Shown: positions 43,757-53,966, numbered from the stretch's first letter. The stretch is DNA of 64,000 nt from Salinimonas lutimaris (GCF_005222225.1 NZ_CP036536.1:3000001-3064000), one strand, 5' to 3'. Numbers and translations: made by a program. Notes: generated by a model not told the origin, from the sequence alone.

Positions 43757-45574
43757 TTAAAAGGCAGGCATATCCTTTTTGAAATCACAGGCGACCGTCA
43801 GCCGTTTTTCTGCATCACTAAATGGCTGTGTACCGTGCCAGAAAAACGATGGAAACATAACTAATTTACCTGCTTCAGGTTTGACCCGCATAAACGGGTC
43901 ATTATCGCTGACGGTAAAATTGGGAATACCAAAGTTCAGATAGCCGTCATAGTCCTCATCACTGAATGACGGCAATGCAATGTAGCATACCGAACTTAAC
44001 CAGCCCATCGGGTGAATATGGTTACTGTGATAGCCCCCGCTTTTAAGATCGACCGACCAGGCTGATTCGGCACTGATTACACCGGGTTGATTAAATCCGT
44101 CATACCACAAAGGCAATGACTGATAGTGTTTAAGTGCCTTTTGAGCAGCGCACTCAAATTGCGACTTCAGATGCTTAATAAGAGGGTTGCTGTCAAAAAA
44201 CAGATTCCCCCGGGTTTGCGTACCGTTAATCAGTGTTTGCTCAAGCGGCGCAGTCTCGGCGTTATGGCAGTGACGTAAATACTGACGAAGCTCGGTAAGA
44301 TACACTGTGAGGTTTTCACTGGTTGAAGGCGGCTCAATGGTGTACTGGTAAATATAGTTCTGTTTGCATGCCCAGGCCTGCCAGAAGGCATCCTGTGATT
44401 TTGTTGCATGTACAGCATAAGGTATTAGTGCCAGTGCCCACTGATTGTCGGGATCCCGGTCCAGAACCGAACGCACCAGCGCAGCAGCCTGCGGCTGTTC
44501 GTTTTCAGTTATGCACTGCTGGGCCAGTTGACATGCCTGATCACAGGTGAGCTCGTTAATATCATGCAGCTCACTGATCAATTCCGCAATATGTGTTGGT
44601 TTGTCTGTCAGCCTGCGACATTCCGCGCTGTTATATATAAAATCAGCCTGTGAAAGCAATGAACGATAACGGTTTAGTAAAACTTCTGTGTTTGCTACCT
44701 GCCGGGTGCGCAGTAACTGTGCAAGGTAGTCTTTGAGCATACCTGGCGTTACTTTCCCCTGCTCAAAAACCTTTTGATAATTATCTAAAAAGTCATCTTT
44801 GCCCCCCAGTTCAAAACGTAATTCAGACAGGTTTTTATGGGCTGGCGCATAATCAGGGGCCAGTTCAATGGCTTTTTTGTATGCATTAATAGCAGCGCGA
44901 TAATCCTGACAATCTGCCAGGCAATTAGCATAACTGTGATAAATGGCATAATGGCCTGGCACGGTTTTGAGCAGCGCTTCAAACCTTGCTCTGGCTGTAT
45001 CAAACTCCCCGACTGCCCGATTCACCTGCGCTTCAAGTAACATAAGATCGTTGGTTTGTTTACCCGGTTTGTACGACATAAACTCGCCGAACGCTTGGGC
45101 CGCTAAATCTTTATCAAGTAAATAGCGAACCGCAGCGGCAAATACTTTTGGCTGTTGCTGGTAAGAGCGTCTGGCGGTGCCAAGTAACTCTGGCATCAAC
45201 ATACCTGGCGATAGATCTAACTGATGTTTAAACGTAAATAGCAAGGCGGGCAGCGGGTTTGCATTTGGCTGCTTTAAAAGCTGAACAGTATAAGTCACAG
45301 CAGCAGAATTTTTGCCTAATGCCAGACACGTTCTGGCAAGGTTCATGATGATATCAGCATTATCCGGAGCCCGGCGATGGCAATATATCAGGGTCTCGAA
45401 TGCGGCATGATAATGCCGCTGTTCATACTGACTGGCAGCGCGGAACTGTTGAAATATCAGCTGGTTGGGATACTGGGTAATAACACCGGTGAGTAGCTTA
45501 TCCAGGTTTACAAAGTCCTTTTTTTGTAAAAGCCCCTGTAATGCCTGAATGAGTTGTACAAATTGCTCCTGCAT
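43757..45574 (-). CDS. TPR protein with C-terminal 2OG-Fe(II) oxygenase domain
   Basis: A 605-residue protein. The first about 370 residues are helical TPR repeats (for example YHAAFETLIYCHRRAPDNADI, given as AAFETLIYCHRRAPDNADI, and DYRAAINAYKKAIELAPDYAP). The last about 100 residues form a 2OG-FeII_Oxy_5-type domain (PF13759): GGYHSNHIHPMGWLSSVCYI with the first iron ligand region, GYLNFGIPNF, then VMFPSFFWHGTQPF with the distal histidine and KRLTVACDF with the 2OG-binding arginine. TPR-oxygenase fusions of this kind often lie near TonB-dependent receptors, as here. It may modify a protein held by the TPRs. Confidence 0.85.
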   Translation of the reverse strand: MQEQFVQLIQALQGLLQKKDFVNLDKLLTGVITQYPNQLIFQQFRAASQYEQRHYHAAFETLIYCHRRAPDNADIIMNLARTCLALGKNSAAVTYTVQLLKQPNANPLPALLFTFKHQLDLSPGMLMPELLGTARRSYQQQPKVFAAAVRYLLDKDLAAQAFGEFMSYKPGKQTNDLMLLEAQVNRAVGEFDTARARFEALLKTVPGHYAIYHSYANCLADCQDYRAAINAYKKAIELAPDYAPAHKNLSELRFELGGKDDFLDNYQKVFEQGKVTPGMLKDYLAQLLRTRQVANTEVLLNRYRSLLSQADFIYNSAECRRLTDKPTHIAELISELHDINELTCDQACQLAQQCITENEQPQAAALVRSVLDRDPDNQWALALIPYAVHATKSQDAFWQAWACKQNYIYQYTIEPPSTSENLTVYLTELRQYLRHCHNAETAPLEQTLINGTQTRGNLFFDSNPLIKHLKSQFECAAQKALKHYQSLPLWYDGFNQPGVISAESAWSVDLKSGGYHSNHIHPMGWLSSVCYIALPSFSDEDYDGYLNFGIPNFTVSDNDPFMRVKPEAGKLVMFPSFFWHGTQPFSDAEKRLTVACDFKKDMPAF

Positions 45575-45639
45575 GATGACCCCTTTTTTCTCATCAGATT
45601 AGCAATATCGATTCTTACTTCAATTGAACAATAGTTACA

Positions 45640-45663
45640 AAAAAGGCTCCCGAGGGAGCCTTT
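45640..45663 (-). terminator. Terminator of the 45684 receptor gene
   Basis: AAAGGCTCCC-GA-GGGAGCCTTT with a T-run on the minus strand directly after the receptor stop. Confidence 0.85.
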
Positions 45664-45683
45664 GGTCAAGCTTTATACACTGC

Positions 45684-48572
45684 TTAGAATGTTGCAGTCA
45701 GACGTACATAGTAAGTACGGCCAAACACATCATAAGTTGCAGGATAAGTGTTTGCTTGCTGAGCATTGTCACCCATGATTGGTGGTTGCTTATCAAACAG
45801 GTTATCTACACCCGCAGTAACTTTGTAGTTATCAGATACGTAGTAAGTACCCATCAAATCAAAGTAGCTGTGCGCACTGATAGTTTCTACTGCGTAGTCA
45901 GTACCAGCATCATCATCTTCTACTTCACCCACATAGCGCCATAGCATCTGTACTGTAAAGTCGTCCATACCGTATTTAACGGTCAGGCGGTGCTTGTATT
46001 CTGGCAGAGGCTCACCACAATCCAGACCGAAGTTACCTGCACACTCAATGGCATCTGCACCTGGGAAGGCAAAGAAGTCTGATTCGGCGGTATATGTACC
46101 AAGGTAATCCAAGCTCAGGGCGCCCGGACCAGCATCAATCGAGTAGCTGGCGATCAAATCATAACCTTTCAGAGTACGGGTTGCCGCATTCTGGAAGCTG
46201 TCAGTAACAAAGTCGATGGTACCATCTGCACGACGAGTCACATTGTTACAGAATGTAGAACCCACACCGCCTGCAGCAGAGTTATAACACAGATCCAGCG
46301 TGTTGTTAGTACCAACTGTAGAAATAACATCTTCGATTTCGATGTCAAAGTAATCAAGGCTAACACTGAAGTCGTCTGTAGGCGTTAATACCACACCAAC
46401 AGTCAGCGTATCTGCTTCTTCTACACCCAGTTCCGGGTTTCCGCCAACTAAATTACGAACCTGGCCAGAAGCTGGGTTCAACGAGGCGCCAAAGACAGCA
46501 TCAGCTGGTACGCCAGTTGCCTGACAAAGCGCACTTAGCTCTGCTGAAGGATTAGCTGGTGCACCGCTTGCAGAACATGGATCTGCTGCGCCCGGGAAGC
46601 CTTCGCCAGCCGGAGAAAACAGCTCAGAGATATTTGGTGCACGTACCGCCGTGTTGAAACCTGCGCGGAAGCGAACTTCATCTACCGGAGCCCATGAAGC
46701 ACTGATTTTGTAACTTTCTGCCGTACCGGCTGTGCTGTAATCAGCAGAACGGTATGCCAGTTCTACATCCAGGCTTTCAGCCCACTCTTCACCAAACAGA
46801 ATTGGCAAGTATGCTTCTGCATACCACTCAGAAGACGTATAACCACCTTCTACAGGAGGCGCACCGTTAAAGCCGGCAATGGTACCCGCAGCTAAGTCTT
46901 GTGAAGGAAGGAATTCAAAATCTTCTTTACGGTGCTCATAACCAAAGGCAATACCCAGAGGGCCCCCTGGCAGCTCGAACCACTCGCCTGAGTCACCGGC
47001 AATGTTAGCGCCAAACAATTTTTGGTCGAATACAGCCTGTGATGCTACTGCTGTACGCAGGTAGGCAGCTGCATCTTCAGAGATGTTACCTTCACCAAAA
47101 ATGTTCATTGGTGCACAAGCCACGGTTGAACCGTTTGCTGATGTATCGGCGCAAGACGGATTTCCGTCAGCATCAACGATCACATTGCCATCTTCTGAAG
47201 CAAGCAGAAGCGCCTGATCAAAGCGGTCGCGGTTTACGTTACCCAGCTGAGCTGATGAATTAGTCGCTTTACCTGTTTGGTAATATGCATCGTAAGTCCA
47301 TGCAGAGTCACCAAAACTACCACGAACTCCTACTTGCATCTGGTAAGATTGGAAGGTTTCTTCTGAACGACGAGGACCAACTTCTAACAGACGACGACGA
47401 ACCAGTGCAGTTGCCGTATCAGCAATACCATCGCCATCTGTGTCTACGTCATCACCAATGGTACCAGACAGAAGCTGTTGTGCTTCTGTTGTAAGGAACG
47501 GGTTGTTGTCCAGAGAGAATGTTGTAGTCTGGAAAATAGGTGTTGCAGCAAGCTGCTGAGGCACGCGGCTGTCAGTAAACATCGCACGGCCGTAAACTTC
47601 TGCATTATCACTCAGTTCATATGAACCCAGCGCTGAAATCTGATGACGTTCCTGAGGCAGCTGAATGTAGTTTACCGGCGCGAAATTGTAGAAATCGTTG
47701 TTATCACCAGCACCTACAAAAGGTCTTACACTACCATCCTGGTTAAAAATGATAGCCTGTGAATCTGGTGCAAAGTCTGCAAACCCGGCAGAGAAAATTG
47801 CGTTAGAAGGTACACCGGATGAACCACCATTAAACAGGCCACCAACACCATCGTCAAACTGAGCAAACGTAGAGAAATCACGATCGCCCTGGAACAGCTC
47901 TTTACGATCTGTAAAAGAAACATTGAATACAACGTTACCTTTACCGTCTGCAAAGTTACCACCGATTGTAAAATCGGCATTGTAGATTTCAGCGTCACCC
48001 TGCTCTGTTACTTCATAACCAGATTGCAGCTGAACACCTTCAAAATCATCTTTCAGGATAAAGTTTACAACACCAGCTACCGCGTCAGAACCATATACAG
48101 CTGATGCACCACCAGTCAGGACTTCAACGTCCTTGATCAGTGCAGTTGGGATAGAGTTGATATCCACTGTACCAGAGGCTGTAGTCGGAACTGCACGGGT
48201 ACCGTTAATCAGTACCAGTGTACGGTTTGTACCCAGACCACGCAGGTCAACTGTAGCAGTACCGTTACCAGGGTTATTTGAGGTTCTGTCCAGACCAGGT
48301 ACAACCTGTGGCAGAGTGTTCAGAAGTGATTCAGTGTTAACGGTTGCTGTCAGGCTGAACTGTTCTTCACCAACAGTAGCAACCGGGGCATTTGAAACAA
48401 AATCCACTTTACGGATACGTGAACCCGTTACTGAGATTTTTTCAACATCTTGTTCTGCAGCAGCTGCATCTTCTTGTGCAACAGCCATATTTGCAGTTAG
48501 CAGCGCAGCAGAAGCCGCACCAAAAGCGCACGCCAGCTTCACTGACTTTGCCAGTTTGGAATTTGTAAACAT
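45684..48572 (-). CDS. TonB-dependent receptor (large, substrate unknown)
   Basis: A 962-residue outer-membrane receptor. A signal peptide (cut after MAVAQ, about 33) and a TonB box EKISVTGSRI (about 44-53) precede the plug (VATVGEEQFSLTATVNTESLL in part; VDLRGLGTNRTLVLINGTR; VEVLTGGASAVYGSDAVAG). The barrel ends in YVRLTATF. This class, with ISVTGSRI and an extended barrel, is common in Alteromonadales and sphingomonads for peptides or glycans. Paired cysteines (CSASGAPAN...ALC; CYNSAAGG...FCNN) may form loop disulfides. GGGAG ribosome-binding site before ATG 48572. The TPR-oxygenase gene is downstream, after a terminator. Confidence 0.9.
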   Translation of the reverse strand: MFTNSKLAKSVKLACAFGAASAALLTANMAVAQEDAAAAEQDVEKISVTGSRIRKVDFVSNAPVATVGEEQFSLTATVNTESLLNTLPQVVPGLDRTSNNPGNGTATVDLRGLGTNRTLVLINGTRAVPTTASGTVDINSIPTALIKDVEVLTGGASAVYGSDAVAGVVNFILKDDFEGVQLQSGYEVTEQGDAEIYNADFTIGGNFADGKGNVVFNVSFTDRKELFQGDRDFSTFAQFDDGVGGLFNGGSSGVPSNAIFSAGFADFAPDSQAIIFNQDGSVRPFVGAGDNNDFYNFAPVNYIQLPQERHQISALGSYELSDNAEVYGRAMFTDSRVPQQLAATPIFQTTTFSLDNNPFLTTEAQQLLSGTIGDDVDTDGDGIADTATALVRRRLLEVGPRRSEETFQSYQMQVGVRGSFGDSAWTYDAYYQTGKATNSSAQLGNVNRDRFDQALLLASEDGNVIVDADGNPSCADTSANGSTVACAPMNIFGEGNISEDAAAYLRTAVASQAVFDQKLFGANIAGDSGEWFELPGGPLGIAFGYEHRKEDFEFLPSQDLAAGTIAGFNGAPPVEGGYTSSEWYAEAYLPILFGEEWAESLDVELAYRSADYSTAGTAESYKISASWAPVDEVRFRAGFNTAVRAPNISELFSPAGEGFPGAADPCSASGAPANPSAELSALCQATGVPADAVFGASLNPASGQVRNLVGGNPELGVEEADTLTVGVVLTPTDDFSVSLDYFDIEIEDVISTVGTNNTLDLCYNSAAGGVGSTFCNNVTRRADGTIDFVTDSFQNAATRTLKGYDLIASYSIDAGPGALSLDYLGTYTAESDFFAFPGADAIECAGNFGLDCGEPLPEYKHRLTVKYGMDDFTVQMLWRYVGEVEDDDAGTDYAVETISAHSYFDLMGTYYVSDNYKVTAGVDNLFDKQPPIMGDNAQQANTYPATYDVFGRTYYVRLTATF

Positions 48573-48893
48573 GTATTGTCTCCCTGGAACACTAAAGTGG
48601 TTTTAGTGTTTGTTATATAAATCGTTGAAACGACTTTTTATTCGGTTAAGGCTTGAGCCTTCATTTGAATATAACCACAGTGACTTAACGCGGTCAACTG
48701 CCAAATATGAGAGACGAGACAAAAGTTCAATATTTTTTGCGCTCATTTTGTAAATATTGTAACAAGATAATTACACAACGAGGAGAAAGTGCTTATTTTT
48801 CATACACAAAGGTTTTATCTGTTAATTTCTGTAAATGTCATTTTTAATGAACATTAAGGGAGGGACTTAGAGCCCCTCCTCAGTCAGATTGCG
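48573..48893. other. Intergenic region between the two receptor genes
   Basis: 320 bases. It holds the leader hairpin at 48588-48610 and, at 48859-48879, a GGAGGG/CCCTCC stem that may end the upstream receptor transcript (weak T-run). Otherwise AT-rich promoter-like sequence without a gene. Confidence 0.5.
48588..48610 (-). promoter_or_regulatory. 5' leader hairpin of the 45684 receptor
   Basis: AACACTAAA-(5-base loop)-TTTAGTGTT, a perfect 9-bp stem 15 bases upstream of the start codon and next to the GGGAG ribosome-binding site. A very similar element precedes the next receptor gene (51858-51874). Confidence 0.6.
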
Positions 48894-51842
48894 TTAAAAT
48901 GCAAATCGTGCACTTAAACGAACATATCGTGGTGTTTGCCAGTTAGACGGCAGACCATAGTTCGGGTTAACGGTTGGATTTAACGGATCAATAGAGCTTT
49001 CGTCGTCATAAATCTCAACAACTTCAGTCGTCTCATCGTTGTCAAATACGTTGAAAACATCCGCTCTGAGTGTCAGTTCGTAATCTTCGAAAACATCCAG
49101 TGTATAAGAAGCTGAAACATCCAGATTCCAGTAATCGTTGGTCCGTCCGCGTGAACCACGTGGCGCTAGTTCACCGCCAGCATAAAAGGACTCAGAATCA
49201 TACGCCTGCGCAAAAGTATCGGTTGGGTGATAACCAAAAGCATTGATCGGACGGCCAGACCAGTACTGCAGGTTCGCACCTAAAATGATGTCATCAGTCA
49301 GGGCATAATAACCAAACACCTTAACCTGATGGCGGCGGTCATTCGGCAGGTCGCCATACGCACCGTCAAGTAGTCCCGGCTGGTCAAAGTTAGTCGTCAA
49401 ACCAGCATCATCCTGACCGTTATCAGAGCGAACATACCCTTCGTTATTACCCCAGTTATGTGACCAGGTGTAAGACGCGGTCATTGTCCAGAGCCCATCC
49501 CATGCACGGTTAAAGGTAAAATCTACAGCTGCATATTTGCGTACCGATTCAGGGTATCCTAAATCCTCTGCGCTCAGATCCATAAAGACCTGCTCACCTT
49601 CTGCGCCAGGCAGTTCAGTGGTAGCAATACGCATATCCTTACCCGGATTGGTCAGTACATAAGAATGGAAACCCGTCCAGATGTCAGACACATCGCCGTA
49701 TCCATTATCTGCCGCCCAGTCAATAACGGCTGCATCAATGGCAACATCTTCGATAGTCGTAGACAATTCACGATATGTTCCCTGAATACCCAGACTCCAG
49801 TCATCTGTTAGCTGGAACTGATAACCAGCGATGAATTCATCTGAGTACATGGGATCCAGGTTCTGATCAACAATTTCTGCAGGCTGTGCTGCAGAGCCAT
49901 TGGCAAAAATATCATCTGGTTGTGTTTTGGCCCCTGACAGATTAGGAATACCTAACGCTTCATCAACAAAGCCATTAAATTCATAGTATTCCTGAATATA
50001 GGTTTCAGCACCGGCCAGACGAATATTGGTATTTGCAGCAACTGGCAGATAATAACGGCCATAAGATGCCCAGGCTTTTGACTCACCGTCGCCCATCACA
50101 TCCCACACAGCACCTAAACGCAGAGCCCAGTTGTTGTCCAGCTTAACAAATGAGTCACCGTTAGCATTGAAGTTTTCAAAAGAGTCGTTACGAATACCCA
50201 TGTTAATGACCAGGTTATCAGTGGCCTGCCACTGATCCTGAACATAGAACGCAAAGTTTTCTGACTCAAAATCTCCGCCTACCTGATAGGTACGTTGACG
50301 AACCTGATAAATTTCTTCAGCTGCCGGATTTGAATCATCAACATAATACAGGTAGTACGCACCACCAGAGTTTGTTGTCAGTGAAGTTGCAGTTAGTTTT
50401 TCGTAATCTATACCAAATCGTAAAGAGTGATCACCGATATACCAGTCAGCATCAAGTCGAATAACTTCCCGCTCATCTTCACCTGTTTCAATTGAGAATG
50501 AGGCGAAGGTATCAGCAGGAACAAAACTACCGGTACTGTCGTAGCGATAGTAAACCGCCGGGTTGGCATCCAGGTTACTGTTAGTTGTGCGGTCTATCTG
50601 GTTTAAGCCGTACATTGCGGAAAACGAAAAGTCTTCGTTGATAATACTTGTCCATTTCGCAATGTAGTTGACACCACCCGAATTTTCATAGGTCAGTGCT
50701 GGCGACGTACTGACTATCTCACCATTTAATACTGAATAACGTTCTTCAACATTGCTGCTTTCATCAGAAAAAGCACTTAAGTTAAGGATATTGTTTTCTG
50801 TAATATACCAGTCAACGTTGGCAACCCAGAATGTATCGTCATCGGTTTCCCGATAATCCTGCTCTATCACACCGTCCCCGGTTGGGGTTTGTGCGCCTCT
50901 GTAGTCATTAGTCACATCACGCGGGTTAGCCAGTACATAGAAAAATAACTTATCTTCAATCAGTGCGCCGCTGGCCCAAACGTTAACATCAAGATTGGTG
51001 ACTTCATCTGCATCATTATTAATGCGATAGGTACCGTCTTCACGTCTTTCAGAAGGTTTGTAGCTTCTTAACGCTTCTGGCTCCCAGTAAGCATTAATAC
51101 CCGCTTTAAATTCGTTGGTACCACTCTTGATTTTGGTATTGATGATACCACCGGTTACCCGGCCATATTCTGCAGAATAACCACCGGTTTTAATTTCAAA
51201 CGAATCATACATATCAAACGGTGGTTCACTTGAGCCCACACCCGTTCTGAAGTTGGTAATGTTAAGACCATTGATATAAAACGCGTTTTCAGCAACAGAA
51301 GAGCCACCAATAGATGTCAGGCCGCCGTCACCAAAATCAGAATCACCCTCCGTAGTTCCCGGTGCCAGCAATGCAACAGAAGACAAGTTACGAGGTACGG
51401 GTAGTTTATCTAGGGTCACCGCATCAACAGAAATCCCCGTAGTAGAGCTGGTTACGTCCACCAATGCTATTGACGAGCCGGTCACTTCAATACGCTCTAC
51501 ATTGTCTTCGACCAGCTGGATGTTAATACTAGAACTTCCGCCCAGCCTTACATTGACATTGTCCTGCAATGTTTGCTGAAAACCATTTTTGTTAGCAGAG
51601 ATGACATAAGTGCCTGGTGGCAAGAGAGGAAAACGAAATGAGCCTGACTCGTCAGACTGAACAGTACGAGTTAAGCCTGTTTCTTTATTTTTAACAGTAA
51701 TAGTGGCGTTAGATACCAGATCGCCGTCTGTTTCTACTGCATTACCAAGAATTGTTCCTGTTGTTGCGGCATGAGCAGGCAATGCCAGCCCGAGACTCAG
51801 CGCAACAGCAGCAGCTGCAGCTGTTTTTTTATAATTAAACAT
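48894..51842 (-). CDS. Oar-like TonB-dependent receptor with carboxypeptidase-regulatory domain
   Basis: A 982-residue receptor. After the signal peptide (cut after PAHA, about 25) comes a CarboxypepD_reg-like Ig-fold domain (about 26-110; GTILGNAVETDGD, FRFPLLPPGTYVISANKNGF), then the TonB box VERIEVTGSSI and a plug with the long AFYINGLNITNFRTG and FEIKTGGYSAEYGRVTGGIIN (in pieces), and a barrel ending VRLSARFAF. This is the Oar (OmpA-related) layout, associated with export or uptake of proteins and peptides. I chose ATG 51842, with GGGAG 6 bases upstream and a good signal peptide; a longer frame to 51947 has neither. Confidence 0.9.
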   Translation of the reverse strand: MFNYKKTAAAAAVALSLGLALPAHAATTGTILGNAVETDGDLVSNATITVKNKETGLTRTVQSDESGSFRFPLLPPGTYVISANKNGFQQTLQDNVNVRLGGSSSINIQLVEDNVERIEVTGSSIALVDVTSSTTGISVDAVTLDKLPVPRNLSSVALLAPGTTEGDSDFGDGGLTSIGGSSVAENAFYINGLNITNFRTGVGSSEPPFDMYDSFEIKTGGYSAEYGRVTGGIINTKIKSGTNEFKAGINAYWEPEALRSYKPSERREDGTYRINNDADEVTNLDVNVWASGALIEDKLFFYVLANPRDVTNDYRGAQTPTGDGVIEQDYRETDDDTFWVANVDWYITENNILNLSAFSDESSNVEERYSVLNGEIVSTSPALTYENSGGVNYIAKWTSIINEDFSFSAMYGLNQIDRTTNSNLDANPAVYYRYDSTGSFVPADTFASFSIETGEDEREVIRLDADWYIGDHSLRFGIDYEKLTATSLTTNSGGAYYLYYVDDSNPAAEEIYQVRQRTYQVGGDFESENFAFYVQDQWQATDNLVINMGIRNDSFENFNANGDSFVKLDNNWALRLGAVWDVMGDGESKAWASYGRYYLPVAANTNIRLAGAETYIQEYYEFNGFVDEALGIPNLSGAKTQPDDIFANGSAAQPAEIVDQNLDPMYSDEFIAGYQFQLTDDWSLGIQGTYRELSTTIEDVAIDAAVIDWAADNGYGDVSDIWTGFHSYVLTNPGKDMRIATTELPGAEGEQVFMDLSAEDLGYPESVRKYAAVDFTFNRAWDGLWTMTASYTWSHNWGNNEGYVRSDNGQDDAGLTTNFDQPGLLDGAYGDLPNDRRHQVKVFGYYALTDDIILGANLQYWSGRPINAFGYHPTDTFAQAYDSESFYAGGELAPRGSRGRTNDYWNLDVSASYTLDVFEDYELTLRADVFNVFDNDETTEVVEIYDDESSIDPLNPTVNPNYGLPSNWQTPRYVRLSARFAF

Positions 51843-51857
51843 GTATTGCTCCCTGAA

Positions 51858-51874
51858 CGCTAAATTGCTTAGCG
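51858..51874 (-). promoter_or_regulatory. 5' leader hairpin of the 48894 receptor
   Basis: CGCTAA-attgc-TTAGCG, a perfect 6-bp stem 15 bases before the start codon, matching in place and flanks (AACAAA... and GTTC-AGGGAG-CAATACATG) the hairpin of the neighbouring receptor. Confidence 0.55.
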
Positions 51875-52467
51875 ATTTGTTATTATTTCCCTGCAAAAGT
51901 AGATATTTATGCAAGAAGAGATTGCAATCTCCCCTCTTTAGTATCACTTACCAACACCGCCTACAAGCATTAAATTCAACTAAAGTCTACTACACTTTGT
52001 AACTATAATGTTACATGAAACTATTCCCTCCTCTAAAATCGCAGCCTTCGAGATGCTCATTGCTCATCTCATGTATCTCTTATTTTATAAATTGTATTTT
52101 TCTTATATTTATAAAGACGCAACCTTATGAATAACTAGCGCATAAGTTTTTGTATGCAGATGAAAATGACCGAACGACTTCGTTGAAGTAGTGGTTCTGT
52201 TAGTTCATCAATAAAAAGCAATGAATGTAGTAAACAGGGCCCACTTATCCCTTTTCTGCGTTACATCAAAAACAGGCAATAGCCTGCACAATACTGACGG
52301 CCGATACTGTCACACAGCACCATGTGAGGTGTCATTCAGGCCAAGGCTTTATTAAAGACATTATCAGCTTCAGGGCTACGTCTAACGCTTCAGCAAACGA
52401 TTGTGTAATCTTCATAATTTAAGAAATCGGCAAAGAGAAATATCTAACCATTTAAAATGAAATACCG
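51875..52467. other. Intergenic region between the Oar-like receptor and kynA
   Basis: About 590 bases, AT-rich on the receptor side. It must include the receptor promoter and the 3' end of the kynA transcript. I see no gene, RNA or strong hairpin. Confidence 0.45.
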
Positions 52468-53562
52468 TCACTCAGGACTGCCCCCAAACCGCATCTTTCG
52501 GACAACCTCGGCCGGTAGTGGCGGCAGCATATCTTTGGGCAGTAAAAAGGTTGCGGCGTTGAAAAAGTCGAGAAATATACGATTGGATTCAGTCGTCTTT
52601 TTCAGGTAGGTGTGGCCCGAAGAACCACCAGTACCTATTTTTGTGCCCAGCATACGCTGAACCATCATGGCATGGCGGTAACGCCAGATTGTCAGCTTTT
52701 CATCGATGTCGGTCAGCGCAGTAATCAGTTGAAAAGGCAGATTAAAAATAGGCTCCTCTGCGTACTGTTTGATAAACAGTGTGGCCAGCATAGCATCGTG
52801 GCTTAAACGAAATAGCCCCTGTTCCTGCAACTGCTGATAAGCCTGACGGTTAAACAGGGCCTGAAAGGACTGATGTGTCTGTTCCCAGTCTTTTAGCTCT
52901 TGTCGCCGCTCTTTGTCGCTAAGCGTGTTATTACTGCTGATAATTTCTTGGTCATCGGCGAGCATTTTAGCGGTGGCCTGCTGATAATGTTCCCAAAACG
53001 CAAAGTTATTGTGTTTGAGTAAGGGCAGCCGGGCCAGCCAGGTATCAATCAGTTCAAACAGACTAGGTTTAGCCTCAAGTCCTTCTAGCAATTGCCGGTC
53101 CTGCTCAGTCAGCCGGGCATAAAAACTCTGTTTATCAAAGTCGATTCGATATTCGCGCTTCAGACCTAGCGCAATTTCCAGTCGCTTAAACTGGATAGAC
53201 TGAAATCCCGAAGCGGGAACCAGATAATCACGAAACGATAAGAACTGCTGCGGTGTCAGCGTTTCCATCACACTGATCTGATCATTCATCAGCTGCTGAA
53301 TCTGCACAATACGCTGCAGCCTGTGCACCACTGTAATGAGCGCCTGATCCGGCACTTCTGACTGGTTGAATGTATCAATGACTGCATTGAGCTCGTGCAA
53401 TATTTGCTTGAACCACAGTTCATATACCTGATGCACAATGATAAACAACATTTCGTCATGGGCAGGTTCGGCATACCGGCTACTTTGAAAAGCCTGTGCG
53501 CCAAGAATTTTATCCAGTTGCAGATAATCGCCGTAATACACGGGTGTGGTATTTTTTTTCAT
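52468..53562 (-). CDS. kynA: Tryptophan 2,3-dioxygenase
   Basis: Haem enzyme that opens the indole ring of tryptophan to N-formylkynurenine, the first kynurenine-pathway step. The 364 residues include HDEMLFIIVHQVYELWFKQI (about 35-54; the histidine of VHQ is the active-site distal histidine) and GTGGSSGHTYL (about 311-321), the two best TDO signatures. It is longer than the classic bacterial form of about 280 residues and belongs to the longer TDO subgroup. No kynB/kynU is next to it. It is divergent from comFB. Confidence 0.93.
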   Translation of the reverse strand: MKKNTTPVYYGDYLQLDKILGAQAFQSSRYAEPAHDEMLFIIVHQVYELWFKQILHELNAVIDTFNQSEVPDQALITVVHRLQRIVQIQQLMNDQISVMETLTPQQFLSFRDYLVPASGFQSIQFKRLEIALGLKREYRIDFDKQSFYARLTEQDRQLLEGLEAKPSLFELIDTWLARLPLLKHNNFAFWEHYQQATAKMLADDQEIISSNNTLSDKERRQELKDWEQTHQSFQALFNRQAYQQLQEQGLFRLSHDAMLATLFIKQYAEEPIFNLPFQLITALTDIDEKLTIWRYRHAMMVQRMLGTKIGTGGSSGHTYLKKTTESNRIFLDFFNAATFLLPKDMLPPLPAEVVRKMRFGGSPE

Positions 53563-53682
53563 GCCTGTGTCCTTTTTGCAGTCGCGACAATTTAGTCTAC
53601 CATTGAACTGACCGGTGCTGATTTATTGAGCTGATTTGCCGGTATAGCAACTGGAAAGACTGACTTACAAAGGACCTGTGCA

Positions 53683-53961
53683 ATGAAACTACACGATGAT
53701 ATTCACAACTTTTATGAGCATTTGATCACAGAGCGCGTGACCGCGTTGGGGCTGGATAAAACTTATAATGCTGATTATCTGGCAGACATATGCTGTCTGG
53801 CGCTGAATCAGGTACCGCCGCGATATATTCGGTTTGATGTTGATATGGCGTTTTATTTGTCGCAGACGGAGCGTCAGCAGATGGAAATGAATGTAGAACA
53901 AGCCGTAGAAAAGGCGGTTAATTTTCTGGAAAAGAAAAAACTTCAGGAATTAATTTCGTAG
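53683..53961 (+). CDS. ComFB-like late competence protein
   Basis: A 92-residue cytoplasmic protein of the ComFB family (PF10719), with the signature CCLALNQVPPRYIRFDVDM (about 48-66) that normally follows a helical start (HNFYEHLITERV). ComFB was named from the Bacillus comF operon; in other bacteria its members bind cyclic dinucleotides. No competence genes are nearby. It stands alone, divergent from kynA; the 4.5S RNA gene lies on the other strand directly after it. Confidence 0.8.
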   Translation: MKLHDDIHNFYEHLITERVTALGLDKTYNADYLADICCLALNQVPPRYIRFDVDMAFYLSQTERQQMEMNVEQAVEKAVNFLEKKKLQELIS

Positions 53962-53966
53962 GAGTT

